Source: Bacteroidales bacterium (GTDB lineage Bacteria; Bacteroidota; Bacteroidia; Bacteroidales; F082). From it: a stretch of DNA of 64,000 bases. Where the stretch lies: the NCBI GenBank assembly GCA_016290215.1, contig JAEETH010000008.1, forward strand, positions 1 through 64,000, written 5' to 3'. The stretch's first letter is position 1. The number at the start of each line of letters is the position of its first letter. The notes under the pieces were generated by a model. That model was not told the origin of the DNA. It saw nothing but the letters and a program-made list of their open reading frames with translations, and made no database searches. Both the position numbers and the translations under genes were made by a program. This document shows positions 24,512 to 33,628 of this stretch, piece after piece.

Positions 24512-25963
24512 ATGACAGACAGGCGCATTATCGGAAGGGAATACGAACAGCATCTGCTGAAGGACATTTGTGGTGAAGCGGAGTCGCGACTCATTGCGAT
24601 ATATGGGCGTCGTCGTGTGGGGAAGACCTATCTTGTCAGGCAGTTCTTTCGCGACCGGTTCGACTTTTTCTTTACAGGAAGTTTTGAGACTCCAATGAAA
24701 GTGCAGCTTGCATTGTTTGGCGGTGCTCTTGCGGAATATAGTGGCGTTACAGGGCCATTGCCCAAAACATGGTTTGAGGCATTTGACCAACTGAAATCCT
24801 ATCTTTCAGGATTGAAAAAGAAACGTTTGACGGTTTTCCTTGATGAGTTGCCTTGGATGGAAACCCCGAAATCCAATTTTCTAAAGGCTTTCAGTTATTT
24901 TTGGAATACATGGGCTTCAAGATGTGATGGGATGAAGCTTATTGTTTGTGGATCAGCTACTTCCTGGATGCTTGACAAGATTATTGGCGACAAAGGTGGA
25001 TTGTATGGTAGGTCGTCACGATCTATTTATATTGCACCTTTTAATCTGTGTGAGGTGGAGCAGTTTTTGGCGCGGCGTAAGGGCATCGTTTGGAATAGAT
25101 ACCAAATACTTGAAGCCTATATGATATTAGGAGGCATTCCTTATTATCTCGATATGCTTGACAAGGGATTGCCTTTTGACAAAAACATAGACAATCTTTT
25201 CTTCCGCGAAGGAGCGCCGCTAAAAACAGAGTACAATTTCCTTTTCCGTTCGCTCTTCAAATCTTCTATGATTTATCAGCAAGTAGTGGAGACGTTGGCG
25301 AAAAAAAACAAAGGCTTGACTTTGATAGAGATAAAGGAAGCTTTGAAAAGCAGTGACAGCGGAACACTTTCCGAAGTCCTTGATAACCTATGTAAATGTG
25401 ACTTTATTAGAAAATATGCTGCTTTTGGAAAGAAAAAGAACGGTGTTCTCTATCAACTGACCGACTTGTTTTCGCTATATTATCTCAAATTCCTTGGCGG
25501 ACAGACTGGCCTTGACGAGCATTATTGGTCTAATGTCAAGGAAAGTACGAGAAAATCGTGGGCAGGCTATGCCTTTGAGCAGGTTTGTCTTCATCATATT
25601 GGCCAGATACGCAGTAAATTGAGTATCAATGGTGTACTGACCAATGTTTGCTCGTGGTCTTTGCCCAAGCAGATTGACAAGGACGGAACGGAATGGCCCG
25701 GAGTACAGATTGACTTACTGTTATGCCGTGCCGACCATGTCATAGACCTTTGTGAAATGAAATATTGCAACGCTTTGTTCACATTGACAGCTGATTATGA
25801 GCAGCATCTACGAGAACGGAAAGACACTTTTGCGCATTTCACCAAGACCAAGGATGCCCTCCATACGGTTTTAGTCACTACATACGGTTTGAAAGAGAAC
25901 AAATACGCTGGAATCATCAACGCAACAGTGACGATGGATGATTTGTTTATTAAAGGAATGTAA
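24512..25963 (+). CDS. ATPase with DUF234-type C-terminal domain
   Basis: A 483-residue protein. The P-loop ATPase of the archaeal-ATPase family occupies about 1-250: Walker A IYGRRRVGKTYL at about 27-36, Walker B LTVFLDELPWM, and a sensor-like CGSATSWM. The C-terminal part has a winged helix (GTLSEVLDNLCKCDFIRKY) and a PD-(D/E)XK-like segment (VCSWSLPKQIDKDGTEWPGVQIDLLLCRADHVIDLCEMKY) in which the E-x-K nuclease-like motif is visible. This ATPase plus DUF234 architecture is frequent in Bacteroidales and archaea; function unproven, perhaps DNA-related defence or maintenance. A double operator precedes it. Confidence 0.8.
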   Translation: MTDRRIIGREYEQHLLKDICGEAESRLIAIYGRRRVGKTYLVRQFFRDRFDFFFTGSFETPMKVQLALFGGALAEYSGVTGPLPKTWFEAFDQLKSYLSGLKKKRLTVFLDELPWMETPKSNFLKAFSYFWNTWASRCDGMKLIVCGSATSWMLDKIIGDKGGLYGRSSRSIYIAPFNLCEVEQFLARRKGIVWNRYQILEAYMILGGIPYYLDMLDKGLPFDKNIDNLFFREGAPLKTEYNFLFRSLFKSSMIYQQVVETLAKKNKGLTLIEIKEALKSSDSGTLSEVLDNLCKCDFIRKYAAFGKKKNGVLYQLTDLFSLYYLKFLGGQTGLDEHYWSNVKESTRKSWAGYAFEQVCLHHIGQIRSKLSINGVLTNVCSWSLPKQIDKDGTEWPGVQIDLLLCRADHVIDLCEMKYCNALFTLTADYEQHLRERKDTFAHFTKTKDALHTVLVTTYGLKENKYAGIINATVTMDDLFIKGM

Positions 25964-26016
25964 TGAGACAAAAAGATGTAATCATAATATGCGCAACTAA
26001 ATAAACCCTTATAGCA

Positions 26017-27786
26017 ATGAAACATTTCACAAAAACCTTGTTAGTCATACTGTCAATGCCCCTCTTGGCATTATCTCAAGTCACTGAAAAACACAGCTAT
26101 GAATCAGCATTCCAATCAGCCTATCAAGTCTGCCCCGACGTTCCCCAAGGCCTTTTGGAAGCCATTTCCTTCACCAACACGCATTGCAACCACTTGACCG
26201 ATGACAACTATTTCCACGACGGTCCCGATGCCATGCCCCGCGCCTACGGCTTGATGGGTTTGGTGAAAGACGGCAAAGGCTATTTTCGTGAGAACCTGCA
26301 CCTTGTGTCGAAGCTTTCGGGGATTTCGGAGGCTGAAATTCTACAAAGTCCAGCAAAGAATGTGATGGCATACGCCAAGGCTTTTGACCGTTTGGTGAAA
26401 GCAAATAAAGCAACTAATATCCAAGGTTATCTTTCAGTCATTCAGCAGCTTTCGGAGTTGCCGATAGGGGAGGAGAAGGATGTTTACCCCCTGCAAAGCA
26501 TGTTGTATTCCGTATGCCTTTTCATGAATGATGCGGAGCAAGCTGAAAAATATGATTTCCCAAAGTATGATATTGATTTGAAGTCGGTTTTTGCTGAGCA
26601 TTACGACATGCTTACCGCTCCTGAGTTGAGCGTGAACCGCGGTGCCGACTATCCTTTAGCCATTTGGGATCCTGCACCCGAGTGCAATTTTAGCAATCGT
26701 ACCAGTCCTGTCAGTGCTGTGGCCATCCACTATACCGAAGGCTCCTACGCAGGTTGTATCAGTTGGTTTAAGAACTGCGATGCGCAGGTGTCGGCGCATT
26801 ATGTGATTCGTTCCTCTGATGGACAGGTGACGCAGATGGTGCGTGAGGCTGACAAGGCGTGGCATGCTCGTACCGCCAATCCTTATTCTATTGGTATTGA
26901 GCATGAAGCCTACGGTAATATTTGGAGTTTCTTTACTGAAGCGATGTACAAATCGTCGGCCAATTTGGTGAGAAACATTTGCTCACGCTATGCGGCTATT
27001 GATGGTCATCGAACATTTTACCGCGATACCTTAGATAACGGACAATGTCTCAACAATGGTGTCCATGACCTTGGCGGCGAGACGGCTTGCACCAAAATCC
27101 GTGGACACCAGCATTTCCCTGATCAGTCGCACACCGACCCAGGACCATATTGGGACTGGAACTATTATTATAAACTCATCAACGAAGGCACACCTGTTAC
27201 CGTTTTGCAAGGCTCCGAGGGTCGCCTCGACCACCAGAATTATGGCGACGATGAACGTAAGATTTGGGTCATCCGAGGTCCTGAAATGTCAACCATACAG
27301 CTGAATTTCAGCAGTTTCGATTTGGAGCCCAATTATGACTTCCTTTGGATTTACGATGGCGATAATGTCTATGCACCAAAAATTGGGCGATGGAATACAC
27401 GAACGCCTGGTACGGTCAAGGCTTCGGGCAATGTGATGTGCGTGGAATTCCGTTCCGATTGCGCCACGACCAATACGGGTTGGCAAGCCTCGTGGAAAGC
27501 GTTGTCTTCTGAACCGATAGAACCTGAAACGCCCCAAGAGCCAGAACAAGTCTTAGAATCGAGTGTGACCCCTAACCCCACTAACGGCAAGTTTACGGTC
27601 CAGTCCGATAGCGAGGGCTTTTCTGATGTGGTGGTTTACGACCTGTATGGCAATCAAATGACCCCTATCATCCGCTTCGTGAAATCGGTGGAAATTGATG
27701 CAAGCACATGGCCTTCTGGTGTTTATGTGGTCAATTACGGAACTCCAGTTACCATGGGTAAGGTGGTCAGGTTGGTGAAGCGGTAA
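26017..27786 (+). CDS. Secreted N-acetylmuramoyl-L-alanine amidase with CUB and T9SS domains
   Basis: A 589-residue T9SS cargo protein. Signal peptide about 1-20 (ending ALSQ). A region of about 25-180 (SAYQVCPDVPQGLLEAISFTNTHCNHL) resembles the N-terminus of similar cell-wall hydrolases. The amidase_2 domain is at about 215-385 with zinc/catalytic residues in VAIHYTEGS, VSAHYVI and IGIEHEAYG, and RGHQHFPD. A CUB-like domain (about 405-490: NYDFLWIYDGDN) and the T9SS type A sorting domain (about 515-589, VTPNPTNGKF ... WPSGVYVVNY) follow. It should cleave peptide stems from peptidoglycan, possibly of other bacteria, outside the cell. Confidence 0.85.
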   Translation: MKHFTKTLLVILSMPLLALSQVTEKHSYESAFQSAYQVCPDVPQGLLEAISFTNTHCNHLTDDNYFHDGPDAMPRAYGLMGLVKDGKGYFRENLHLVSKLSGISEAEILQSPAKNVMAYAKAFDRLVKANKATNIQGYLSVIQQLSELPIGEEKDVYPLQSMLYSVCLFMNDAEQAEKYDFPKYDIDLKSVFAEHYDMLTAPELSVNRGADYPLAIWDPAPECNFSNRTSPVSAVAIHYTEGSYAGCISWFKNCDAQVSAHYVIRSSDGQVTQMVREADKAWHARTANPYSIGIEHEAYGNIWSFFTEAMYKSSANLVRNICSRYAAIDGHRTFYRDTLDNGQCLNNGVHDLGGETACTKIRGHQHFPDQSHTDPGPYWDWNYYYKLINEGTPVTVLQGSEGRLDHQNYGDDERKIWVIRGPEMSTIQLNFSSFDLEPNYDFLWIYDGDNVYAPKIGRWNTRTPGTVKASGNVMCVEFRSDCATTNTGWQASWKALSSEPIEPETPQEPEQVLESSVTPNPTNGKFTVQSDSEGFSDVVVYDLYGNQMTPIIRFVKSVEIDASTWPSGVYVVNYGTPVTMGKVVRLVKR

Positions 27787-27817
27787 AGCGTCTGATGAAA
27801 CAATAATCGGCTACATG

Positions 27818-27849
27818 TTGCGTTCATCTTGAGAAATTTCCTATTTTTG
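27818..27849 (+). promoter_or_regulatory. Promoter of the 27869 gene
   Basis: TTG (27818-27820), 21-bp spacer, TATTTTTG (27842-27849), 19 bp before the ATG. Confidence 0.65.
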
Positions 27850-27868
27850 CAACCTATTTCAAATTGGA

Positions 27869-29083
27869 ATGAGAAACAATACCATCATACTTAAGTCATT
27901 ACTGCTGCTTTGGGCTTTGACTTGCTCGTTTTTTGCGAAGGCGCAAGAACCTTGCGAAATCACTTGCAGTGCCGAAATGCCCATCTGTAGCCAGTCGGCG
28001 GTGACGCTTAGCGTGCCCAATAATTACCTTTATACCTACCAATGGTCGCCAGGTGGCAATACCTCCAACAGCATTACAGTACGTCCGTTCGCGACTACCA
28101 CTTATCAGGTGGTCATCCGTGACCAAGACTCAGTGGTCGTTTGTAATCCAGAGATTAGGGTGGAGGTGATGCCACGTTTTGAAATGAAATTCCGCCAGCT
28201 GAAGCTGACTTGCAGCAACCATGAAGAGGAAAATGGTCGCAACGCTCAGGTGGTGGCAGCAGTTGATAGCACTGGTAGCGTCTACAACCCGCCGTTCGAC
28301 TACCAATGGCAACTGAGCCCTCTACACATCGCCCCAGGTGACCCGACTTGGGCCATTGGCTTAGAGGCCTTTAAATACTATTACATCAAGGTGACGGACG
28401 GACGCGGTTGCGTGCAATTGGATAGCGTGAAGTTGAAAGCCTATCCCAACCCAGTTGTCGAAATCAGCACCGACCCAGGTGATACGGTTTATCTGCAAAA
28501 TCCACATGAGACGTATTCATTTGAAAACCTTTCTGCTGACACCTTGCAAATCAGCAACTTCTATTGGGTTCTTAACCAACAGTACAATATCACTTCGACA
28601 GAAAACGAACCGCGTTTCACTTACGTGGATGTGGGTGACTATACCACGGAATTGAAGGTGTATAACCCTCAAGGGTGCGACACTTCCTATTATAAATCCA
28701 TTAGGGTGGAGCCTGTAAGACTAAAGATCCCGAATGTCTTTACGCCCAATGGCGATGGCACCAACGACTATTTCATCATCTCCCTTGACAGCGGTAGCGA
28801 TATGCCCCATGGAGGTGGCAACAGCGATGGCTCGAAAGGCAGCCGAGAATCGTCATTGGAATATGAAAACTATGAGCCATTGAGCCGGTATTATGAATCT
28901 TCGGAACTGACCGTTTTCAACCGTTGGGGCCGCATCGTTTATCATTCCAACGACTACCAAAATGATTGGGATGGCGACAACCTTTCGGATGGCACCTATT
29001 TCTATGTATTGAAATGCCATGGATTGAAGAATGATGCTACCTATCAAGGCTCGGTGATGATTGTTAAATCCAGAAGAGAATGA
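27869..29083 (+). CDS. T9SS type B sorting (gliding-motility-type C-terminus) surface protein
   Basis: A 404-residue protein with a signal peptide (about 1-25), Ig/PKD-like repeats (for example YQWSPGGNTSNSITVRPFATTTYQVVI and YVDVGDYTTELKVYNPQGCD), and a C-terminal CHU_C/type B sorting domain: IPNVFTPNGDGTNDYFII, LTVFNRWGRIVYHSNDYQNDWDGDNLSDGTYFYVL. It should be exported by T9SS and stay at or leave the surface. It overlaps the next lipoprotein gene by ATGA. A Gly/Ser/Asp-rich stretch (MPHGGGNSDGSKGSRESS) interrupts the sorting domain and is not usual. Confidence 0.8.
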   Translation: MRNNTIILKSLLLLWALTCSFFAKAQEPCEITCSAEMPICSQSAVTLSVPNNYLYTYQWSPGGNTSNSITVRPFATTTYQVVIRDQDSVVVCNPEIRVEVMPRFEMKFRQLKLTCSNHEEENGRNAQVVAAVDSTGSVYNPPFDYQWQLSPLHIAPGDPTWAIGLEAFKYYYIKVTDGRGCVQLDSVKLKAYPNPVVEISTDPGDTVYLQNPHETYSFENLSADTLQISNFYWVLNQQYNITSTENEPRFTYVDVGDYTTELKVYNPQGCDTSYYKSIRVEPVRLKIPNVFTPNGDGTNDYFIISLDSGSDMPHGGGNSDGSKGSRESSLEYENYEPLSRYYESSELTVFNRWGRIVYHSNDYQNDWDGDNLSDGTYFYVLKCHGLKNDATYQGSVMIVKSRRE

Positions 29084-29550
29084 AAAACGTGTTGAATTTC
29101 AAATATTTGATGTTTGCAGCAGTTATGGCTGTGTTCGCTTTGACGGCATGTGACGGGAAAAACGAAGGCAAGCTTTCTACCGATTTGGTGACCAGTCCCA
29201 AGTCGGCTTCGGAAACCTCAGAAAAACAAGCCGTTATCAAGTTCGACAAGGAAGAACACAATTTTGGTACATTGTTGCAAGGCGAGGTGGTGACTTATTC
29301 CTTTCATTTTACCAATACAGGTAATATGCCGTTGATTATCAGTGATGTGAGCTCAAGCTGTGGCTGTACGGTAGGCGATTTCCCACGTGAGCCGATTGCT
29401 CCAGGGAAGGATGGTGCGATTAAAGTGACTTACGATAGCAAGGGACACCATGGCGTTCAAAGTCGTCATTTGACGGTCATGTCGAATACCAATCCCGCCA
29501 AGAACATCTTACGCATTAAAGGCACAGTGCAAACTCCTGACCAATATTAG
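29080..29550 (+). CDS. DUF1573 lipoprotein
   Basis: A 156-residue protein with lipoprotein signal (MAVFALTACDGKNEG; Cys about 24) and a DUF1573 Ig-like domain: FDKEEHNFGTLLQGEVVTYSFHFTNTGN, ISDVSSSCGCTV, PGKDGAIKVTYDSKGHHGVQ. It is translationally coupled (ATGA) to the T9SS type B protein. Family function unknown. Confidence 0.85.
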   Translation: MKNVLNFKYLMFAAVMAVFALTACDGKNEGKLSTDLVTSPKSASETSEKQAVIKFDKEEHNFGTLLQGEVVTYSFHFTNTGNMPLIISDVSSSCGCTVGDFPREPIAPGKDGAIKVTYDSKGHHGVQSRHLTVMSNTNPAKNILRIKGTVQTPDQY

Positions 29551-29592
29551 TTGAGAGTTAATAGTTGAGAGTTTAGTGTTGAGAGTTTAGAG
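29551..29592. repeat. Three tandem 14-bp repeats
   Basis: TTGAGAGTTAATAG (29551-29564), TTGAGAGTTTAGTG (29565-29578), TTGAGAGTTTAGAG (29579-29592), starting directly at the stop codon of the DUF1573 gene. Confidence 0.75.
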
Positions 29593-29624
29593 ACGCTTAG
29601 CGTCACTGCGAGGAACGAAGCAGT
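29592..29624. repeat. Dispersed GTCAnTGCGAGGAACGAAGCA-type repeat
   Basis: A small hairpin GACGC-TTA-GCGTC (29592-29604) is followed by ACTGC ... GCAGT (29605-29624). The same word in inverted form is part of the IS relic region at about 62142-62163 (GATTGCTTCGTCCCTCGCAT). Versions of this word are common as REP-like intergenic repeats in bacteria. Confidence 0.55.
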
Positions 29625-29675
29625 CTAGAAAATAAATCTTAAATCTTTGAATATTAAATCTTTAAATCCCATAAA

Positions 29676-29999
29676 ATGAACAACTTATTTATTTTGCTCC
29701 AAGACCAAGCCCAACCTGCTCAAGGCGGTTCCATGTGGTCAAGCCTCATTTTCATCATTCTCCTCATCGTCGTTTTTTGGCTGTTCTTCATTCGTCCGCA
29801 GTCAAAGAAAGCCAAGGAGGAACAGAAATTCCGTGATGGCCTGCAAAAGGGTGACAAGGTGGTCACCATCGGTGGTTTCCACGGCAAAGTGACCGAGGTG
29901 AAGGATACCACGGTTATGATTTCTTTGGCTCCGAATATGGAAGTCGAGGTGGAGAAAACCGCTCTCGTCCAGAACGGCAGCCGTGTCGGTCAGGCCTAA
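29676..29999 (+). CDS. yajC: Sec translocase accessory protein YajC
   Basis: A 107-residue inner-membrane protein with one N-terminal helix (SLIFIILLIVVFWLFFIRPQSKKAKE) and the conserved cytosolic part FRDGLQKGDKVVTIGGFHGKVTEVKD. Part of the SecDF-YajC complex assisting protein export. It is followed by the YbbR-like gene, and together with coaE forms a run typical of Bacteroidota. Confidence 0.93.
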   Translation: MNNLFILLQDQAQPAQGGSMWSSLIFIILLIVVFWLFFIRPQSKKAKEEQKFRDGLQKGDKVVTIGGFHGKVTEVKDTTVMISLAPNMEVEVEKTALVQNGSRVGQA

Positions 30000-30047
30000 T
30001 TTGTCGCTTCCGTCATCGCAAGAAGGCATGACGAAGCCATCCGGATT

Positions 30048-31013
30048 ATGAACCAATTGGAAAACATCAAGGAGAAGGTGGAGCGCAAGAACAAGAGCTC
30101 CATCCTCACGTTTCTTGTCTTTTTGATCATCTCTACGGCAGCGTGGTTTTTGGTCAAGTTGTCGGAGAATTATGTCACGCAGACCACCTTTCGCCTGCAA
30201 TTTGCCGACGTGCCCGCCGAGAAATGGATTTCGTCGGAGGAACAAGTCCTGAAAATGTCGCTCGACATCGACGGTTTCCATACCTTGCGGTACAAGATGA
30301 TCCGCGAGCCGAATCGTTTTGTCACCATTTCCTTGAAGGATGTGCCCTATCGGCAGGAAAGCGGCAACACCTATTCTTTCAGTAGCCAATATGCAGCCGA
30401 AATAATTGCTGACCGTCTGGACATTAGCACCTCCGACATCACCATGAACGATGCAATGGTGTATTTCACTATGGACGCGCTGAAGTCGAAGGTGGTGCCC
30501 ATTGTCTTTCATTCCGACATCAAGACTCAACGTCAATATGGCCTTTATGGCATCCCCACTATCGATCCAGCATCGGTGACCATCTATGGTCCTGGGGAAA
30601 TCATCGACACGGTGAGGTCTGTTCGCACCAAGTTGGTTTCGAAAGCCAACGTGAGCGATGACTTCAGCGAGTCTGTCGGCCTTGATATGTTGGACGGTAA
30701 GATTCGCTCCAACACCAAGGAAGTGAGGGTCACTGTGGAAGTCGAGAAATTCACCGAGATGGATATCGAAGTGCCCATCCGGGTGTCCGACAGTTTGAGG
30801 GTGAGGTTTTTCCCCGAGACGATGTCGGTGAAATGTCTCGTGGCGATGAAGGACTATACCTCCATCGTCGCTGACGATTTCACTGTAGCCGTCGACAAGC
30901 AGCAGCTGAAGGCCTTGCAGCCTTTGTTGGACGTGCGCCTTGTGTCATGGCCCCAGTCGGTGCAGGTTTTGAGCACCCAGCCCGACAAGGTGGAATATCT
31001 CATTGTGCAATGA
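30048..31013 (+). CDS. YbbR/CdaR-like membrane-anchored protein
   Basis: A 321-residue protein with one N-terminal membrane helix (about 20-40, SILTFLVFLIISTAAWFLVKL) followed by a periplasmic beta-rich region with YbbR-like repeats (VPIVFHSDIKTQRQYGLYGIPTIDPASVTIYGPGEIID and DIEVPIRVSD). In Firmicutes YbbR (CdaR) regulates diadenylate cyclase; that role is unproven here. It overlaps coaE by ATGA (31010-31013). Confidence 0.75.
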   Translation: MNQLENIKEKVERKNKSSILTFLVFLIISTAAWFLVKLSENYVTQTTFRLQFADVPAEKWISSEEQVLKMSLDIDGFHTLRYKMIREPNRFVTISLKDVPYRQESGNTYSFSSQYAAEIIADRLDISTSDITMNDAMVYFTMDALKSKVVPIVFHSDIKTQRQYGLYGIPTIDPASVTIYGPGEIIDTVRSVRTKLVSKANVSDDFSESVGLDMLDGKIRSNTKEVRVTVEVEKFTEMDIEVPIRVSDSLRVRFFPETMSVKCLVAMKDYTSIVADDFTVAVDKQQLKALQPLLDVRLVSWPQSVQVLSTQPDKVEYLIVQ

Positions 31014-31600
31014 AAACAGTAGCCATCACCGGCAATATTGGCAGCGGCAAGTCGTGGGTTTGCGAGCTGTTTAGGCAGCACTTGGGCGTTCCCATTTATA
31101 GCAGCGACGATGCGGCCAAGCGGATGTATTTTCAGCCCGATGTACGCGATAAGTTGATGCAACGTTTCGGAAGTGATTTTTATCTTTCTGACACAGAGTT
31201 GAATAGGAAACTTATTGCTGACTTGATTTTTCACGATGAGACTGCGCAACACGACTTGGAGGCCATTCTCTATCCCGCTTTGTTCGTCGACTTTGCCCAA
31301 TGGATGGCAAATCAAAATGCTCCATACGTTCTGTTTGAATCGGCATTGGTGTTTGAGAAGCGTTTGGAAAGCCGTTTCGATGCTGTCGTGATGGTTTCGG
31401 CTTCGGAATCGACTCGATTGCGCCGTGCAATGGAGCGTGACCACTGCGATGAAGCCATAGTCCGCGCCCGAATGGCCAAACAATGGCCAGAAGAGGGTAA
31501 AAGGCTTCTTTCGGATTATGTCATCTGGCATGAGCATGATGATGAGGACGATGCATTGCTGAGGCAAATAACCCAAATTCATTTACAACTCCAAAAATAG
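31010..31600 (+). CDS. coaE: Dephospho-CoA kinase
   Basis: A 196-residue enzyme that phosphorylates dephospho-CoA in the last step of CoA synthesis. Walker A ITGNIGSGKSWV at about 6-16 and the CoaE pattern YSSDDAAK, ILYPALFVDF, VLFESALVFEKRLESRFD. The start at 31010 overlaps the upstream stop by ATGA; an earlier in-frame Met lies inside the YbbR gene. Confidence 0.92.
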   Translation: MKTVAITGNIGSGKSWVCELFRQHLGVPIYSSDDAAKRMYFQPDVRDKLMQRFGSDFYLSDTELNRKLIADLIFHDETAQHDLEAILYPALFVDFAQWMANQNAPYVLFESALVFEKRLESRFDAVVMVSASESTRLRRAMERDHCDEAIVRARMAKQWPEEGKRLLSDYVIWHEHDDEDDALLRQITQIHLQLQK

Positions 31601-31709
31601 TTCGGGTTTTATAACTTTGATTTCTCGGACTTTTTTACATGGCATTGCTATGTAACATGCATTTCCAAGTTTTTTCCTTTGGTGTTATGTTGCATTTGTG
31701 ACAATTTAC

Positions 31710-31717
31710 TATTTTTG
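31710..31717 (+). promoter_or_regulatory. -7 box of argS
   Basis: TATTTTTG 21 nt before the ATG. No well-spaced TTG was found. Confidence 0.5.
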
Positions 31718-31738
31718 CACCAATGTAAAATCAAAGTT

Positions 31739-33550
31739 ATGTTAGAAGAAGTATTAAGACAGTTATTCATAAAGTCATTCAAGAATTTGTATGGACAGGA
31801 ACCGCCTGTGCAGCAGGTGAATTTCCAAAAGACGCGCCCCGAGTTTGAGGGCGACATGACCATCGTGGTGTTCCCCTTTGGGAAGCTGGCAGGGCGTAAC
31901 CCTGAGCAGCTGGCCAACGAGATGGGTGCCGAGATGATCAAGGAGTCGGACATGATCGCCAAGTTCAATGTGGTGAAGGGTTTTCTTAACCTGTTGATTT
32001 CCGACAAGCTCTGGATGGATTTCTTCAAGGAGAATCATGAGAACCGCGAGTTTGGTCGCAAACCTGTCTCGGGAAAGAACGTGGTCATTGAGTATTCCTC
32101 GCCCAACACAAACAAACCTTTGCATTTGGGCCATATCCGTAACAACCTCCTTGGTTGGAGTGTCTCCGAAATCATGAAGGCCAACGGTAAGAGAGTAGTG
32201 CGCGTCAATCTGGTCAACGACCGTGGCATCCACATCTGCAAGAGTATGTTGGCTTGGCTGAAGTGGGGCAACGGCTGCACGCCCGAGTCGACGGGCAAGA
32301 AGGGCGACCATCTCATCGGCGACTTCTATGTGCTGTTCGACAAGAAGTTCAAGGAAGAGGTGAAATCCTTGCTGCCGGCCGACTACGACACCTTGGACGA
32401 GAAAGCCAAGGAAGAAGCCAAGGCCAAAGCGGAGTCCGAGTCCACGCTGATGCAGGAAGCCCGCGAGATGCTGGTGAAATGGGAAGCCAACGACCCCGAG
32501 GTGCGTCACCTGTGGGAGACGATGAATCAATGGGTGTACGACGGCTTCGATGTGACCTACAAGCGCATGGGTGTGTCATTCGAGAAGATTTACTACGAAT
32601 CACAGACCTATCTGTTGGGTAAGGCTTTAGTGCAGGAAGGCCTCGAAAAAGGCGTGCTCTATCGCCGTGACGATAACTCTGTGTGGTGTGACCTTCGCGA
32701 TGAAGGTTTGGACGAGAAACTCCTGCTTCGTCGCGATGGCACCTCGGTGTATATGACACAAGACCTCGGCACTGCCCAGTTGCGTGTCAAGGAATACGAC
32801 CCCGAGAAGTTGATTTATGTCGTAGGTAACGAGCAAATCTACCACTTCGACGTGCTGAAGCGCGTGTTGGTGCGCCTCGGTCGTGAGTGGGGCAATGATA
32901 TTGAGCATCTCTCTTACGGTATGGTGGAACTGCCCAACGGCAAGATGAAGTCACGTGAGGGCACCGTGGTTGATGCCGACGACCTCATGGACGAGATGGT
33001 GGCCACAGCCAAGGCCGTCTCCGACGAACTCGGCAAGGCCAAGGACCTCTCACCCGAAGAGGCAGACAAACTCTATCACACCATCGGCTTGGGTGCCTTG
33101 AAGTATTTCATCCTCAAGGTCGACCCGAAGAAGACCATGCTCTTCAATCCCGCCGAGTCCATCGACTTCAATGGCAACACGGGTCCGTTTGTTCAATACA
33201 CCCACGCACGTATCTGCTCGGTGCTTCGCAAGGCAGAGGAACAAGGTATCAAGCTCGAAAGCGAGGTAAAGGTCAATGACTTGCAACCCAAGGAAAAGGA
33301 AATCATCGTGATGATGTACGGCTGGCCGATGGTGCTGAACCAAGCTGCCGAGAACCGCAGCCCTGCGATGATTGCCAACTTCATCTTCGACCTCGCCAAA
33401 GAATTCAACCAATTCTATCAAGAGTGCAGCATCCTGAAGGAACCCGATGCCAACCGTCGTATGTTCCGTCTGCAGGTGTGCGACATGGTGGCCGCCTTGT
33501 TGCGCAATGCCTCTGAATTGCTGGGTATTGGAATGCCAAATAGGATGTAA
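31739..33550 (+). CDS. argS: Arginyl-tRNA synthetase
   Basis: A 603-residue class I synthetase. The N-terminal Arg-tRNA synthetase domain (about 1-95) is followed by the HIGH-type motif PLHLGHIRNN (about 125-134), a QDLGTAQ stretch, and the KMSKS equivalent GKMKSREGT (about 401-409). The anticodon-binding helical domain ends the protein. The start MLEEVLRQ at 31739 lies below the -7 box; the longer frame begins upstream of the promoter. Confidence 0.96.
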   Translation: MLEEVLRQLFIKSFKNLYGQEPPVQQVNFQKTRPEFEGDMTIVVFPFGKLAGRNPEQLANEMGAEMIKESDMIAKFNVVKGFLNLLISDKLWMDFFKENHENREFGRKPVSGKNVVIEYSSPNTNKPLHLGHIRNNLLGWSVSEIMKANGKRVVRVNLVNDRGIHICKSMLAWLKWGNGCTPESTGKKGDHLIGDFYVLFDKKFKEEVKSLLPADYDTLDEKAKEEAKAKAESESTLMQEAREMLVKWEANDPEVRHLWETMNQWVYDGFDVTYKRMGVSFEKIYYESQTYLLGKALVQEGLEKGVLYRRDDNSVWCDLRDEGLDEKLLLRRDGTSVYMTQDLGTAQLRVKEYDPEKLIYVVGNEQIYHFDVLKRVLVRLGREWGNDIEHLSYGMVELPNGKMKSREGTVVDADDLMDEMVATAKAVSDELGKAKDLSPEEADKLYHTIGLGALKYFILKVDPKKTMLFNPAESIDFNGNTGPFVQYTHARICSVLRKAEEQGIKLESEVKVNDLQPKEKEIIVMMYGWPMVLNQAAENRSPAMIANFIFDLAKEFNQFYQECSILKEPDANRRMFRLQVCDMVAALLRNASELLGIGMPNRM

Positions 33551-33628
33551 TTCAAAATTTAATATTCAAAATTCAAAATTGCGCAAGCCCCCGACTCTTT
33601 TAATCTTTAAATTTAAATCTTTGAATCC

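Noticed and set aside
31775-32530. 251-codon minus-strand frame opposite argS
   Set aside because: Shadow of argS, no motif of its own.
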